From positions 58,157 to 90,260 of the forward strand of contig CAUDNR010001757.1 in the NCBI GenBank assembly GCA_958430865.1: 32,104 bases of DNA. The letters are read 5' to 3'. The stretch's first letter is position 1, and every line of letters starts with the position of its first letter. The notes under the pieces were generated by a model. That model was given only the letters and a program-made list of their open reading frames with translations, was not told the origin of the DNA and did not search any database. The DNA is from Entrophospora sp. SA101 (taxonomy: Eukaryota > Glomeromycota > Glomeromycetes > Entrophosporales > Entrophosporaceae). A program made the position numbers and the translations under genes. This document shows, piece after piece, positions 1 to 10,851 of the stretch.

Positions 1-77
1 CGATTTGATTCATAAATATTCTAACCTTGATGAATTTACTTTAGGTGAACAAATCCTAGTTTGTGCAGATTATAAAT
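1..77 (+). repeat. Inverted copy of CRN-remnant 3' end
   Basis: These 77 bases are a perfect reverse complement of 10852-10928, which is the last codons and downstream flank of the CRN-like NTPase remnant on the minus strand. On this strand bases 1-8 therefore correspond to the final codons and TGA stop of a second copy that would extend off the left edge. A different frame (2-85) is also open and reads 27 codons before TGA, including the string DEFTLGEQILVCADYK. That could be a continuation lost by frameshift, but I do not recognise the family. Confidence 0.75.
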
Positions 78-250
78 CCAAATGATCTCAATCCTATTTT
101 CCGTTCAGCTTTGAGGTTGCTCTTGACAAATTTAATGCATGCCCGAAATTTATATGGATCGAAAGAAAAACATTTACGCCAATATAGAGAGAGCCATCAA
201 GGAATTAAAGCCTCCTTCAGATGAATCGCTGAATGAATGGACAATTTATT
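78..250 (+). pseudogene. Fragment of unrecognised dispersed coding family (left-edge copy)
   Basis: This stretch is clearly related to 31929-32040 at the other end of the window, in the same orientation. Both contain a nearly identical block encoding NKFNACPKFIWI or its left-edge variant DKFNACPKFIWI. In the left copy the reading frame changes several times relative to the right copy, and a following open stretch encodes ELKPPSDESLNEWTIYCR before a stop. I read it as a decayed gene fragment of a dispersed family whose function I do not know. It directly abuts the 77-bp CRN-linked repeat, so the two may once have been one gene. Confidence 0.4.
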
Positions 251-1416
251 GTAGAATGCGCAGATAATATAATTTGTTATTCTAATTATAAGCATGTTTT
301 ATTTTTAAAGTATAATGAATCGAGTCGAATCCAATTTTTTTGAATTCGAATCATGATTCGGTTAGATCCAAACAAAACGAATTGAATTGCTTTAAGATCC
401 GACTCGCTCGGAACCTTAGTTATAATAAGTCATTTGTCGAGAACAAACGTTTTGATATTGAACAAACTGTGATAATAATGAAAATTAAAGAAACAAATAA
501 TCCAGTTAGTTGAAATACATCCAAACAGATAAAAGCTTTACTTTTAAGATTGATTAAAATCAATTAAATGTCAAGTAGAATCAAAATCCTGAATATGTAA
601 TATAAGTATAATAAACGATAGTTCTATAGTTTTTCATCAATAAACGATAAGTTTTGATGAATAAAACCTTTATAACAGTATTAGAAACGAACTTTACTGT
701 TATCATTATTGGCTTGGTAGTCATGAAAATGATTTGAAACTTAGAAACAACAATAAGGAAAAAAAAACGCGCGTGAAATTCAAAATTTTGTACCCAATTT
801 TTTTTTTTTACATGAAGAGCTTACAAAATCCATGTCAAATCGAAAAATTTGTATGTAATTCTTCAAAAACTAAGCTATATTATCATGCAATATTGCTACG
901 TGTAGTTTGAACACCAATGTAAATACTTTTGTCCAGATATAATATCAAACTATCCTATACACATATCGCCGGCAATTTATTTATTTATTTTATTTACCTA
1001 TGTATGACATATGCCCGATAACTTTCTATGGAGTATATGCTGACTTTTTATTCCTCCATAGAGATAGCACTTAAAATTAACCTGCACCACAGATAAATAA
1101 TCCATATTTTCCTTTCCAAATTTCCCAAAATGTACATTTACTAGGTTGAGTGCGTAACCCTAACAAGGTAATTGACTAAACTAAGTCATATGTCAGGTCA
1201 ACTTTAGTCGAGACATTTATTACTAAATCAGGGGTTTACGTCAGTAACATTATTTTTAAGAAGTATGCCCGATAATACTATATTGAAGTAACTTCCACAA
1301 CAAATTAGTGAACTGCATGCTTCATAATACATAATCTTATTATCTTATTATCATATGATGCATATATAGTAACAAGGATTTCAAGGATCAAATGAATTTG
1401 GCAAAATAAAAAGGGT
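251..1416. other. AT-rich intergenic stretch, no gene seen
   Basis: No open frame with coding character was found on either strand. The stretch holds a GAATC/GATTC-rich patch at about 316-372, homopolymer runs near 765-810, and short imperfect inverted repeats around 1027-1062 and 1129-1250 that could be decayed miniature elements. None could be assigned. Confidence 0.5.
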
Positions 1417-1464
1417 CTGTGACGTTTTACCGACAATCAAAGTAAAGTTGAACTTGACATAGAA

Positions 1465-1608
1465 ATGGTCTTGCGAGGATCACCACGACCTCCACAGAAA
1501 CCACAAGATCGTAATCGTGAAATACGAATTCAAACAGTATTAAATGATCGTAACATTAGATTAACAATAGAGTTTCTTCGGGGCATTGCCCATAATATTT
1601 CATTTTAA
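1465..1608 (+). pseudogene. Short transposase-like N-terminal fragment
   Basis: This is a 47-codon frame, rich in Arg, Gln and Pro at its start, ending at TAA. The segment IQTVLNDRNIRLTIEFLRG has the spacing of the first helices of a transposase DNA-binding domain. No catalytic part is present. Its position inside an inverted-repeat-bounded unit supports a transposase origin. It is probably not a functional protein. The family is an inference from composition and context only. Confidence 0.3.
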
Positions 1609-1906
1609 AAATTTTTTTTTTTGTGTATATATAAAAATAATTATAATTAATGCATCACAATAAACAAATTTAATAAAAAAACATGAATATGCAATTTTTA
1701 TCAATTTCGTCAGACAAAAAAAAAATATTACACATGTAACTATATTGTATTTTTATGAACTGGTTTTTGATACAAAGTAAGGATAATAAGTTGTGTTATT
1801 AGTTAATTAACGGTTGATTTAACTTGTCTGTAAAAAAACCAAACTTTTAGCTAGTTATCCAGGTCTTCACACAGTTCTTGGCAAATTGTTAACACAATGA
1901 TTGATT

Positions 1907-1965
1907 GTCGGTAAAGTGTCTTGTCGGTAAAGTAGGTGTCGGTAAAGTGTGTGTCGGTAAAGTGT
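1907..1965 (+). repeat. Four tandem copies of a GTCGGTAAAGT terminal motif
   Basis: The motif GTCGGTAAAGT starts at 1907, 1923, 1938 and 1953, a period of 15-16 bp. The first copy is part of the right inverted-repeat arm of the surrounding element, so the end of the element appears to have been amplified in tandem. Confidence 0.85.
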
Positions 1966-2097
1966 CCGGGTCCGAATAAAAAAATGATTACTAATGGAAT
2001 AATGCAGATCACACTTCAAGAAAATTCTTCGCGTTTAGTATTTCTTTAAGAAATCATTATTTTTAAAAATTCAGCTTCAAGAATAGGAACAAAGAAA

Positions 2098-2567
2098 GTT
2101 CAGATTTTGGTTTGCTCCATATAAATTAATTATATTTCTGTCACTAACAAATTTTTATTTGATTAACTGAGTTTGTTATTTTTTAAATAGGGTAGGGCCT
2201 GCTGGGCTTTTGCCTAATAGTCTCCGACCCTAGGTCCAAGCATTTGTTGATGAGTAGGCACGCCACCAACAAACAAAAACCCAGCGGTCTGATGGGGGCG
2301 ATGGAACTAAATACCCAAGACTAACCAGGTTGCAACCTCCTGAATTGTAGAATTTCAAATCAATTGCAGACACTAAGTTTATTCTAGAATAGAGGTAACA
2401 TGAAGCAAACATCACACAAGTGCCGACCCACAACAGTGATCAATGCAAGATATATTAATACAGGAAATTGGTATTAAATTTTAGTTCCCATATGGTAATG
2501 GCCAAGCTTGGTCTGAGAGGGAAGTTTTTGCCAACCTTACAAAAGCCTTCCAACTTATTCAAGTCTT
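2098..2567. repeat. Older dispersed repeat flanking cassette A
   Basis: This segment is related, with many substitutions and indels, to 22532-23110 immediately upstream of cassette C. Shared landmarks are a block around TTCAGATTTTG with CCATATAAATTAAT, GGTTGCAACCTCCTGA, ATCATCACACAA-type sequence, and GCCAAGC(T/C)TGGTCTGAG. The small open frames on both strands here (2230-2433, 2455-2661, 2468-2677) differ between the two copies and do not look coding. The change from diverged to near-identical sequence occurs at 2568, inside this repeat. Confidence 0.6.
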
Positions 2568-3609
2568 TTTCAACTGTGGGAAAAAATTCCATGATATTTA
2601 ATTGCATAGCGCTTGCATGTTTGTGGCAAGGAAATTTTATTAAATTAGGCGCTGAAGTCAATATCGGTCGGATTTAGAAATCATGTTTTTTAGAAATGGT
2701 TTTTGAACCGATTTTTAAGGAACTGCACGAATTTGCATTCGTGTACAATTGGGAAGCACACACGCACAACGCACATCTACAATATACCAAAGTTTCCCAC
2801 TGCCATTGTCCTACTTGGAAAGAGATTTTAGATTAAAATCCAACAATGACGTCATTCATTTTTAAGGGAAATGAAAATCACCACTCTGCCAGATTTTCTC
2901 ATCTTTGCTTGTGTGTATGGCTCTCCTAAAATCGGTGCCTTAAAAAGTTTTGATCCTAGTGTTATCATTATATGGACGATGCAATTGATTTATTTTTATT
3001 TGAGAATAACAACTTCAAACTATTTATAATAAAGAATATAATACACAACATATATAGATGAAGGTGTTCACACGCAAGGAAAGGGTTAAACAACAACAAA
3101 AAAAGTAATGTTTGTTTAGAAAAATATTAAAAATCACCAGAATAATTACATAGGAGGAAAATACTTGGACCCCAAAGTCATTGATATCCTTTGGTTACTC
3201 TGCAGAAATTTCTATATTATGCTACAAATTTTGGTCCCTGAATCCTTGGTAATATATATACACAAATGTTCACTTCATCTGGTTTTGTTACAGCATGTCA
3301 CATATAATATAATAATAATTTTTTTTTTTAGCTTAAATAATAATTTTACAAACATTTTATGTTTAAAAAAAAAAAGCTTACGGACCTTTTTTTCAAAGGG
3401 CTTTTTCCAGGATTTAAGTCTGGTCCGGTCTCAATATAGGACTGCCGCCCCAAGACCGGTCTGGGCTGTTTAGGATCGATTAACATCTCTAAAAATTATT
3501 TGCTATATACTCCATGATAAATATTTGGGATTTTTATTGGTCAGGACTGATTGTTCCAACCCTATATGCATATTTTAGAAAATCCTACCACCATTACTAA
3601 CACTACATA
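2568..3609. other. Non-coding 5' part of cassette A
   Basis: No gene is supported. A 102-codon frame at 3165-3473 begins with TTG, runs through low-complexity A/T stretches and recurs only because the whole cassette is copied. I do not treat it as coding. Confidence 0.6.
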
Positions 3610-4254
3610 CAGTAAAACCTCTATATGACTAAACGTTTATCTGGGACACTTATGTTCGTTATAATGGGGTTGAGTAACACGTATACTGAATTTATTAGTA
3701 AGAATCAGCAAATTCGTTATAGCAAGGTTTCGGTTTACGCGTACACCGAATTTATTAGTAAGAATCAGCAAATTTCATTATAGAGAAAATTATAAAATAT
3801 AGATTTAAAATCAATTAAATAATCAGTAAATATGGATCGAATTCTATGCTTTACTTTTACGTTTTCTAAGAATTCCACAAACAACCTATAAACCTTTATT
3901 TGTAACTCCATCACCTTATTGCTCTAAAAACAAAATATCGTTTCCAAAATTTAGCAACCTCAACATAACTAATACAAGGTTCTGATTCTATTTCTGACTC
4001 ATCATAATTTGATAAATTATTACTTAATCTGGAACAGTTGTCTTCCTTTTCATTTTAATTAAAAATTTTTTTTATTTAATGTCCTTATATAAATCACCAA
4101 TCATCAAAGAATTCATTTTGTGACCACATGTTTCGACAAAAAAGAGTAAGACGGTATAGCGAGCATTCATATGAAATTTCGGTATAAAGGGGTAAAAATC
4201 GCACGAGAAAAAAACTTTTGTTAAATCGAGGTTCATTATATAGAGGTTTTACTG
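3610..4254. mobile_element. Pogo/Tigger-like non-autonomous element (copy A)
   Basis: This 645-bp unit is bounded by a perfect 17-bp terminal inverted repeat, CAGTAAAACCTCTATAT at 3610-3626 and its reverse complement at 4238-4254. The CAGT(A)AAACCTC-type ends are typical of pogo-group Tc1/mariner elements. A TA dinucleotide precedes the left end, but the right flank is AC, so the target duplication is no longer intact. Inside, a segment containing GAATTTATTAGTAAGAATC is repeated in tandem (about 3690-3790). The minus strand of about 3930-4060 carries an acidic coding-like fragment that could be a decayed transposase C-terminus. No full transposase is present. Confidence 0.75.
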
Positions 4255-5286
4255 ACAAATCTTCTGTTTTCATCATTATATATTGTGGCTGTTGTTTTGT
4301 AAAAATCACATCATTCAGAAAATCTTAATAATAGGTGAAAGAACAATTTCAGTAAAATAGATACTCGCAATAAATCAGTCATTATTTATATTATCAAGTA
4401 TATACTTTAAATAATTGATTGAGAGGAGTTTACCCGTGTAACAAATAAAAACAAAAAATCATATTTATTGTTAAAGCTAAAAATAAAAATTTTTATTTAC
4501 AAACATTCAAGTCGAAAGTTTTATACTAATATTAACGCCTTTTTTCTATTTTCAACAATATTTAGTCATACGATTTTTTTTTCTAAATCTTAATCTCAAA
4601 TTTAAAAATCGTAAGATCTCAACGTATTACAAAAATCATGTGGATCGGCTTATTGAGAGCTGTTCGATATTAATATTAATAATACATCAATATATTTAAT
4701 TATATTAATATGTTGTCTGACATGACATCAAAAGATAGAATAAAAATTTGTCCAAGTTAAGCCAAACCCGACTTACTAAGTTTTACCAGTAATAAATAAT
4801 GATGAAGATGATGTAAAGCGGGATAATTTAATTTAGTCAATTATAGCTTTACATTAAATGGAGAATCTGCTTGATTAAAGAATTGAATTTTATATATATA
4901 CAGTATAGTCAAACAAATTAATGAATGATTAATCAAATCTAATTGAGTTGTATTTCTGATGACATCTCATCAACAATCACTTTAAAGGATGTTTTGTTGG
5001 TAAACTGAAATGAGATGTTTTAATTCTAGTTAAGAACAACACTCATTGTTTAATTATATAGAATGAAATGTTAAGACAAATAAATTTTTATAGCTTCCTG
5101 TTCTTGCTTAGTTTCAATAACATTGTTTTATAAGTATTTCCTCTTTAAGGGTATTATTGGCGCTTCTTATGATTTTTATCTTTTGTGATTTCCTTCCATA
5201 CTTATACACTGTGTATTAACATTAATAATCGTAATCGGAACACCGAGAGAATTATGTACCACCAGGGAAATCTGAATTTGTTGAGC
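4255..5286. other. AT-rich upstream region of carrier gene A
   Basis: No gene was recognised on either strand. The stretch is low-complexity AT-rich DNA between the transposon remnant and the carrier promoter region. The same stretch occurs in cassettes B (18028-19059) and C (24798-25829). Confidence 0.5.
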
Positions 5287-5340
5287 CACGTGTTCCATGT
5301 GTATCTTTAACTTTATTTCTTTTTTTGGTGTTTTGATTGG
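5287..5340 (+). promoter_or_regulatory. Candidate carrier promoter elements (E-box and CCAAT box)
   Basis: A palindromic CACGTG lies at 5287-5292, and GATTGG (CCAAT box on the other strand) at 5335-5340, that is about 120 and 71 bp upstream of the carrier ATG. Both are common fungal promoter motifs. Equivalent sites are at 18022-18027 and 17974-17979 in B, and at 25830-25835 and 25878-25883 in C. Function is inferred only from position. Confidence 0.3.
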
Positions 5341-5410
5341 CTGTTTTGTCATCAAAAAATGAATAAAATTCCCACATTGAATTGTTTTATTTATTATTCA
5401 AAAAAAAAAA

Positions 5411-7188
5411 ATGAAATTTTCTTTTAGTTCATACATGCCCTCCACAAAAAAATTTAATAGTTTTCTACCAACTGAAAATGATAAACTTAAGCATTCTATA
5501 GCGGGTGCCGTTGCAGGTTGTGTTAGTTCTGTGGTTACTTGTCCTTTAGATGTGGTCAAGACAAGGTTACAAAATCAAGGGAAAATTCCTGTTAATAATA
5601 GAATACCGCTATACCGTGGAACTGGAGGTATTCTTTCCTTATATTTTGCACACTTTACATTTTACGTTATATATTTTATATATTCTCATCGTTTTTCTTG
5701 TCGATTTATTATTTATTTAATTCAGGTACTTTAAAAAGAATATGGCTAGAAGAAGGAATTAGAGGCCTTTATTGTGGGCTTGGACCTACATTATATGGAT
5801 ATTTACCAACATGGGCAATTTATTTTACTGCATATGATTATTTCAAATTAGTTTTGATAGAGCGTACAGGTAAGAATAGAAGAGCGAATGAGAAGAAAAC
5901 GGATTGAATTTAATTTATTATTATATGGGAGATTAATTTTAGGTGGATTTTCTATATTTTTACTTTTTAGAAATTTAATATTTATATATTGCTTATTTCT
6001 TGGGGAATTCTTGGAAAAAAGAAGATTAAAACTTTAAATTTAATTAATAAATTTATATTTGCATATTTACATACATATACATATCACATATCACACATAC
6101 AATCACATCTACATAGTCATGCACATTCTCATATATGCACACGAATAGAGAAAAATCAATAAATAGATTTACATTTTTTAATTAACACTTAAATGATTTA
6201 AATAATAACATTTTCAACAAAAGTATGCAAAGATCATTTTGTTCTTTAAATATTATCAATCGATTGAAAAAAAAAAAAATAATAATAATTTATATTTATA
6301 ATTAACTATATACTTGTATATTTATTTATCATAATTAATATGAAAGATGATATTTAAAAATAGAAGGTTAATAACAATTATTTGATTCATTCATCTATTC
6401 TATATTTTAATTTAGGAAAAAATACCAATATTGATAATCACTGGATAGTGCATATATTTGCGGCTATGGGTGCAGGTGCAACAAGCGCAATAGTTACTAA
6501 TCCATTATGGGTGATCAAAACAAGATTTATGGTAGATATAAGATAAATAATATAATTAGATATTTTGCGAGAAGGAAAAAGATTAATCAATAATTATTGT
6601 TATTAATGATAATTATTAGACACAAAATCAATCAACATCCTACAAATATAGAAATACATTACATGCTTTCACAACAATATATCGTCACGAAGGGATGAAA
6701 GGCTTTTATAAAGGTCTTGGCCCCTCTTTATTGGGTGTTACTCATGTGGCAGTGCAATTTCCTTTATATGAAAAGATGAAAATTTGGCTTAGTAAGTATT
6801 TTTATATTTTTGGAAAAATTAAATGCGTATTTAATTAATCTGTTTGTTTGTTTGTTTGTTGATTTTTCAAGGATCACCAGACAAAGAATATATATCCAAC
6901 GTATCGATTTTATTTGCCTCATCGATTTCAAAAATGACAGCGTCATTAGTAACTTATCCACATGAAGTTGTTCGAACAAGATTACAAAATCAAACTGTCA
7001 AACCTTTTAAATATAAAGGATTATGGGATAGTGTTAAAGTGATAAAACAAGAAGAAGGTTTTTTGGCTTTTTATAAAGGAATGTCGACAAATTTACTTAG
7101 AACGGTTCCTGCAAGTGCCTTAACCATCTTAACTTATGAAGTGTTGGTTAGAAAATTGAATGCAAATAATTCAAAAAAACAACATTAG
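5411..7188 (+). CDS. Mitochondrial carrier (SLC25), NAD+ transporter-like, copy A
   Basis: This is a five-exon gene: 5411-5627, 5726-5869, 6416-6531, 6620-6791 and 6872-7188, all introns GT-AG (98, 546, 88 and 80 nt). The spliced product is 321 aa, the usual carrier length. The three signature repeats are visible: PLDVVKTRLQ from residue 45, PLWVIKTRFM from 150 and PHEVVRTRLQ from 246. Each is followed by an EG-x-(K/R)-G-(L/F)-Y type motif. Tryptophan in the second signature and GYLPTWAIYFTAYDYFK (98-113) fit the NAD+/FAD/folate/pyrimidine-nucleotide carrier group, closest to yeast Yia6/Yea6. The protein should span the inner mitochondrial membrane six times. The substrate is an inference; Flx1/SLC25A32-like FAD or folate transport is the main alternative. 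The kinase gene follows 1.25 kb downstream on the same strand. Confidence 0.85.
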
Positions 7189-7237
7189 CTTATGACCGAC
7201 TTAACTTACAAAGTGTTATTTGCTGAAAATTTGAATC

Positions 7238-7350
7238 AAAAAAAAAAAAAAAAACAATAATAATAATCAATCTTTTTATGTAACCAGTAGTAATTCATCC
7301 ATTCATCCATTCATTCATCCATTCATTCATCCATCATCATCATCATCATA
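7238..7350 (+). repeat. Poly-A tract and ATTC/ATCC/CAT microsatellite
   Basis: A 17-nt A run (7238-7254), AAT repeats, then alternating ATTC and ATCC units and CAT repeats (about 7291-7350) lie 50 nt downstream of the carrier stop. The same tract, with the poly-A run of identical length, occurs in B at about 15964-16076 and in C at about 27781-27893. Confidence 0.85.
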
Positions 7351-8438
7351 CATTTATTGATTCGTTTATCACATCCTACCTAATCCACCTAACCGATATT
7401 TAATCATCACACTCAACATGCTCTCATCTCACCCAATTCAAGCTAATCATTTAGTGATCGCTTATTTGCTATGCTATGATGACATAATAGACATTTTAAT
7501 ATTGACAATAAAAAATAGTTCAACTATTTTTTAGGATGGAATTTGAAAGACAGACGATTTGTTATATTTATTGTTTTTTGTTAAATATTTTATAATAGTC
7601 GCGTGTAATAAAAAAAAACAATATTAAAGTAGAATGCATTTATTTATTGATGCGACGACTGCATTTAATATCTAATACTAATACTAATGATCATAAAAAA
7701 AAAATACCTTTTTTGTTGGGTTGAATAAAATTCATTATGTAAATAATGAACGAATATTTAAATAAAATAAAAGGATATTTATTGTATTACCTGCCCAACA
7801 GAATCATGGTGCTCTCTACACTTATTAACTCAAAGATGGACCGAGTGATTAAAAGCGCACAACCTTTTAATAATTGATATCAAAAGTCAAAATTATCTCA
7901 AAGTTAAATTTTAAATGCAAATTTGTCTTGAAGTTGATTGTATTGTTGTGTCTCGCGGGTGATTGATTGCTTTGTTTTTGAAATTAATTCATCATTTAAA
8001 GTCCGAAATCAAGGGAACTGAAAATAATGAGTATGATAAGGATGGATAATATAAAGTTTTAACTGAACTTGAAATCTGGAAAAAATGGACTTTCAATCCG
8101 AAAAATTGGATTTACTTTTTTTGTTTTATTATACTATATTCAATATTTTTATTGTAAAAAAAATCCAAGATACTGCTGCATGCAAGGAAATTCCGAATGA
8201 TCCATTAAAGTACGTTGGCTCATTCTTAATATCCCACAAGATTAGGAAGGTGAAAATTATGACAAGAGAAACAATTGGGTAAAATTAAGCATCTTTAATA
8301 TTGATTTTGATATGTTAAAGGAATACGAAAACAAAAATTTAGATTCTTATCAAATCAGTACTCCTGAAGGCTAAATAATGTTGATTTGCAAAAAAATACA
8401 CAAATTAATTTTTTTAAAATAAATATTAAAAAGTTAAA
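7351..8438. other. Spacer between carrier and kinase genes, copy A
   Basis: There is no supported gene. A perfect 11-bp hairpin with a 1-nt loop lies at 7510-7532 (AAAAAATAGTT / AACTATTTTTT) and could act in 3' end formation. A 65-codon ATG frame at 8085-8282 is the same in all three cassettes. It is not kept in the older related copy near 30904, so it is probably not coding. The rest is AT-rich. Confidence 0.55.
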
Positions 8439-9924
8439 ATGTCCGTTAGATTATTAACACCAGACAGAAGAGTACTAGTATATAAAATTCATAATGAAAT
8501 GAATGTTATTGCTCATTATGCTTTTCCAAATGATTCTAATTCTGACAATGAAAATAGGAAAAGTTATTTTTTCCATTTAGTCAAAGGAAACCAAGAACTA
8601 TCAGAAAATGAAAAGGAATATTGTAGAGAAAGGTTTATTTATAATTTCGAATTAAAAAACGCCATTCAAAAAACTGGCAAACGAAGAGAATGCAATAATT
8701 GTAAAACAATAAGATACTCTGATAAATATTGTGAAAAGTGTATTAGTCTACACTTACAGAGCCTTTTCAGTACTTGGACATCTGGAAATGAGATAATTAA
8801 TGGTTTTATTCAAAGATATCAACAGTTTTCATCCCTTCCAAATCATATTATAGAATGGATACCTTATGAACAATTTTATGATGTAGAAAAGTTAACAGAG
8901 GGTGGATTCAGTTCTATTTATAATGCTGGGTGGACAAGAGGATATATTGATGATTATAATGAAAATAAAAAGGAGTTTAGTTATTTTGGAAGTCAGGATG
9001 TTGTATTAAAATCATTAAATAATTCAAGTAATCCAGGAAAACCTTTTTTTGATGAGGTAATTGATCTTATTTAAAATAAACTTAATTAAACCATTTATTT
9101 TAAATTAATTAATTTTATTTATAATTTCAGGCATTGAATTATTGTAAAATTAAATCAGCCTCAATTATTCCTTGTCATGGTATAACTAAATTCCCAGAAA
9201 ATGGAAATTATGCAATGGTTCTTAATTATGCATCAGAAGGAAATTTAAGAGATTATATACAAAAAAATCATTATAATTTAACATTAAAAAATAGAATTAA
9301 TATTTTTAGAGGTTTATGTGAAGCATTATATTATATACATGAAAAAGATTTAATTCATTGTGATTTACATAGTGGTAATATATTATTGCAAGGAGGTGCT
9401 TGTTATATCACAGATTTTGGATTATGTGGACCAGTTGATGAAAAATTATCAAATAAAATTTATGGAATTGTATCATATATTGCACCAGAATTATTTAAGG
9501 AAAAAAACACACAAAAGAAACAGATGTTTATAGTGTTGGGATGTTAATGTGGGAAATATTTGCAGGTCATCCACCATTTGATGATAAAGCTCATAATTGT
9601 GACTTAATGTCTAATATATGTGCAGGTTTACGACCACCAATATTACCAGGAATGCCTGATGAGTATGCACAAATGATGAAAAAGTGTTGGGATGTGGATT
9701 CAGCCAAGAGACCAACTATTGGTGAGCTTTGGAATTTTGCTAAGAATCAACAAAAAGAAATTATCAATAATAATCATGATAATAATAATATTAGTATTAG
9801 TAGTAGTGATTCACAACAAGTACACAAATCACACCCATTAGCATATCATACAAGTAGAATATTAAATGATGAATTAGCTAAATTGAATTTAAGTAATGAT
9901 AGCTTATTAAATTATGAAATATAA
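8439..9924 (+). pseudogene. TKL-like protein kinase, copy A, frameshifted
   Basis: Exon 1 is 8439-9056, the intron 9057-9130 (GT-AG), and exon 2 begins at 9131. The product starts MSVRLLTPDR and has a CNNC...CEKC zinc-ribbon-like motif at residues 85-101. A kinase domain follows: glycine loop EGGFSSIY, VVLK lysine, HCDLHSGN catalytic loop, TDFG and IAPEL. Compared with copy C, one base is missing just after APELFK (about 9500-9506), which shifts the frame to a stop at 9545-9547. The rest of the domain and the C-terminal tail remain open in another frame (9541-9924), with few other lesions. It would give a 344-residue protein cut off just after the activation segment. The lesion is either recent inactivation or a sequencing error in an A-rich run. 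Confidence 0.8.
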
Positions 9925-10851
9925 TTTTAATGAGGCATTAAGTTATTAATTTAAATACGATTATTTATTAATTAATTATAATTATAATGATGATAATAAT
10001 AAGTAGTTGATAAGGTTAAAGTTGGGGAATTGGGTGAATTGTTGATGGGTATATAGATAATTAATTATTTTTCACCGTTTATTAATTACCTTTTATATTT
10101 ATTATTTAATTCGGTTTGTTTTTATTATTTTTATTATTATTTCTAAAAGTTTAAAATAAATTTGATTAATTTCTCTCTGATTCATAATCACACATAAAAT
10201 GGCAAATTATAATAATAATGATTATTATCTTCAATCAATTTCTTATAAGGATTTTAAAGATTTTGTGGGTAAATTTTCATCCGTATACAAACAAGGCTAC
10301 TTCCGGATTCCGTAAATAATAAAATATCTAGTAAAGATAAAAATCACAATTATTAAACTCACAATTAGAGTTCCTATTCGTGATTTGACCCTTAGAAACT
10401 TTACAAGAATTGCATTCCAATAGCTATTATTTACAAGTAGTATTTCTATTGAGTACGTAACCTCCAAATATTATAATAATTGTCTCTCAACAGCAAGACT
10501 TTCTCTAGCAAATTCCTTCACAAGACATTGCTAATTAACAATAATAATACTATATAGAAGATATAGATAATATGTGTATATATAATATATAATATAATAT
10601 ATGTATAATGAATCATGGAATACATGGTGAATGGAATAAAAATGGATACTATCTTACATGTGATCATTCAAGTAAAAAATTCAAGTTCGCAACAGTAAAA
10701 GCATAGAATATAGACGTTGATGTCCACATAAATTTTGAGATATATCTAGCGCATACATATACCTGCCAAATTGCTTTACTTTCATCTCTCTTTATTGAAT
10801 CTTTTTTTATTTAACATGATAAATATTTCACCCCGGATAAAAAATCATTGT
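9925..10851. other. 3' flank of kinase A and AT-rich spacer
   Basis: The first 270 bases are related to the 3' flank of kinase C and end the cassette at about 10195. Beyond that the sequence is unique in this window, AT-rich, with a TA-rich stretch at about 10560-10605. No gene was seen. Confidence 0.5.

Larger units (their letters stand above)
1417..1967 (+). mobile_element. Remnant of a Tc1/mariner-like or related DNA element
   Basis: The outer parts form an inverted repeat: TTTTACCGACAATCAA at 1425-1440 pairs with TTGATTGTCGGTAAAG at 1901-1916, with 15 of 16 bases matching. Just inside the left arm, an ATG at 1465 opens a 47-codon basic frame (1465-1608) starting MVLRGSPRPPQKPQDRN. This looks like the start of a helix-turn-helix transposase that has been cut off. 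The interior from 1610 is AT-rich and non-coding. The right end carries a tandem amplification of the terminal motif. Exact borders and target duplication were not determined, and the superfamily is an inference. Confidence 0.4.
2568..10195 (+). repeat. Cassette A of a triplicated segment
   Basis: This is the first copy of the cassette. Positions 2568 to about 8803 match cassette C at an offset of exactly 20543. The part from 3008 matches cassette B on the opposite strand, with coordinates adding to 23314. The one substitution I noticed in this tract is A at 8038 against G at 28581. From 8804 to about 10195 the match to C continues but is visibly diverged, with indels in the 3' untranslated part. 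It contains the pogo-like element, the carrier gene and a frameshifted kinase gene. Confidence 0.9.

Noticed and set aside
1129..1250. Possible inverted repeat around GTAACCCT and AGGGGTTTAC
   Set aside because: Pairing is too weak and interrupted to support a defined element.
3165..3473. 102-codon frame, repeated at 19841-20149 and 23708-24016
   Set aside because: It starts at TTG, runs through poly-T and poly-A tracts, has no domain, and recurs only because the whole cassette is copied.
4094..4309. 71-codon minus-strand frame, repeated in B and C
   Set aside because: It spans the right terminal repeat of the pogo-like element and its flank, so it is not a gene.
6764..6979. 71-codon minus-strand frame (also in B and C)
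   Set aside because: It lies antisense to the fourth and fifth carrier exons and their intron; it is a shadow frame.
7291..7350. Regular short repeats resembling a CRISPR-like array
   Set aside because: The units are 4 bp without spacers; this is a microsatellite in a eukaryotic gene flank.
8085..8282. 65-codon ATG frame upstream of each kinase
   Set aside because: The related older copy near 30904 does not keep this frame, so conservation reflects duplication and not coding constraint.
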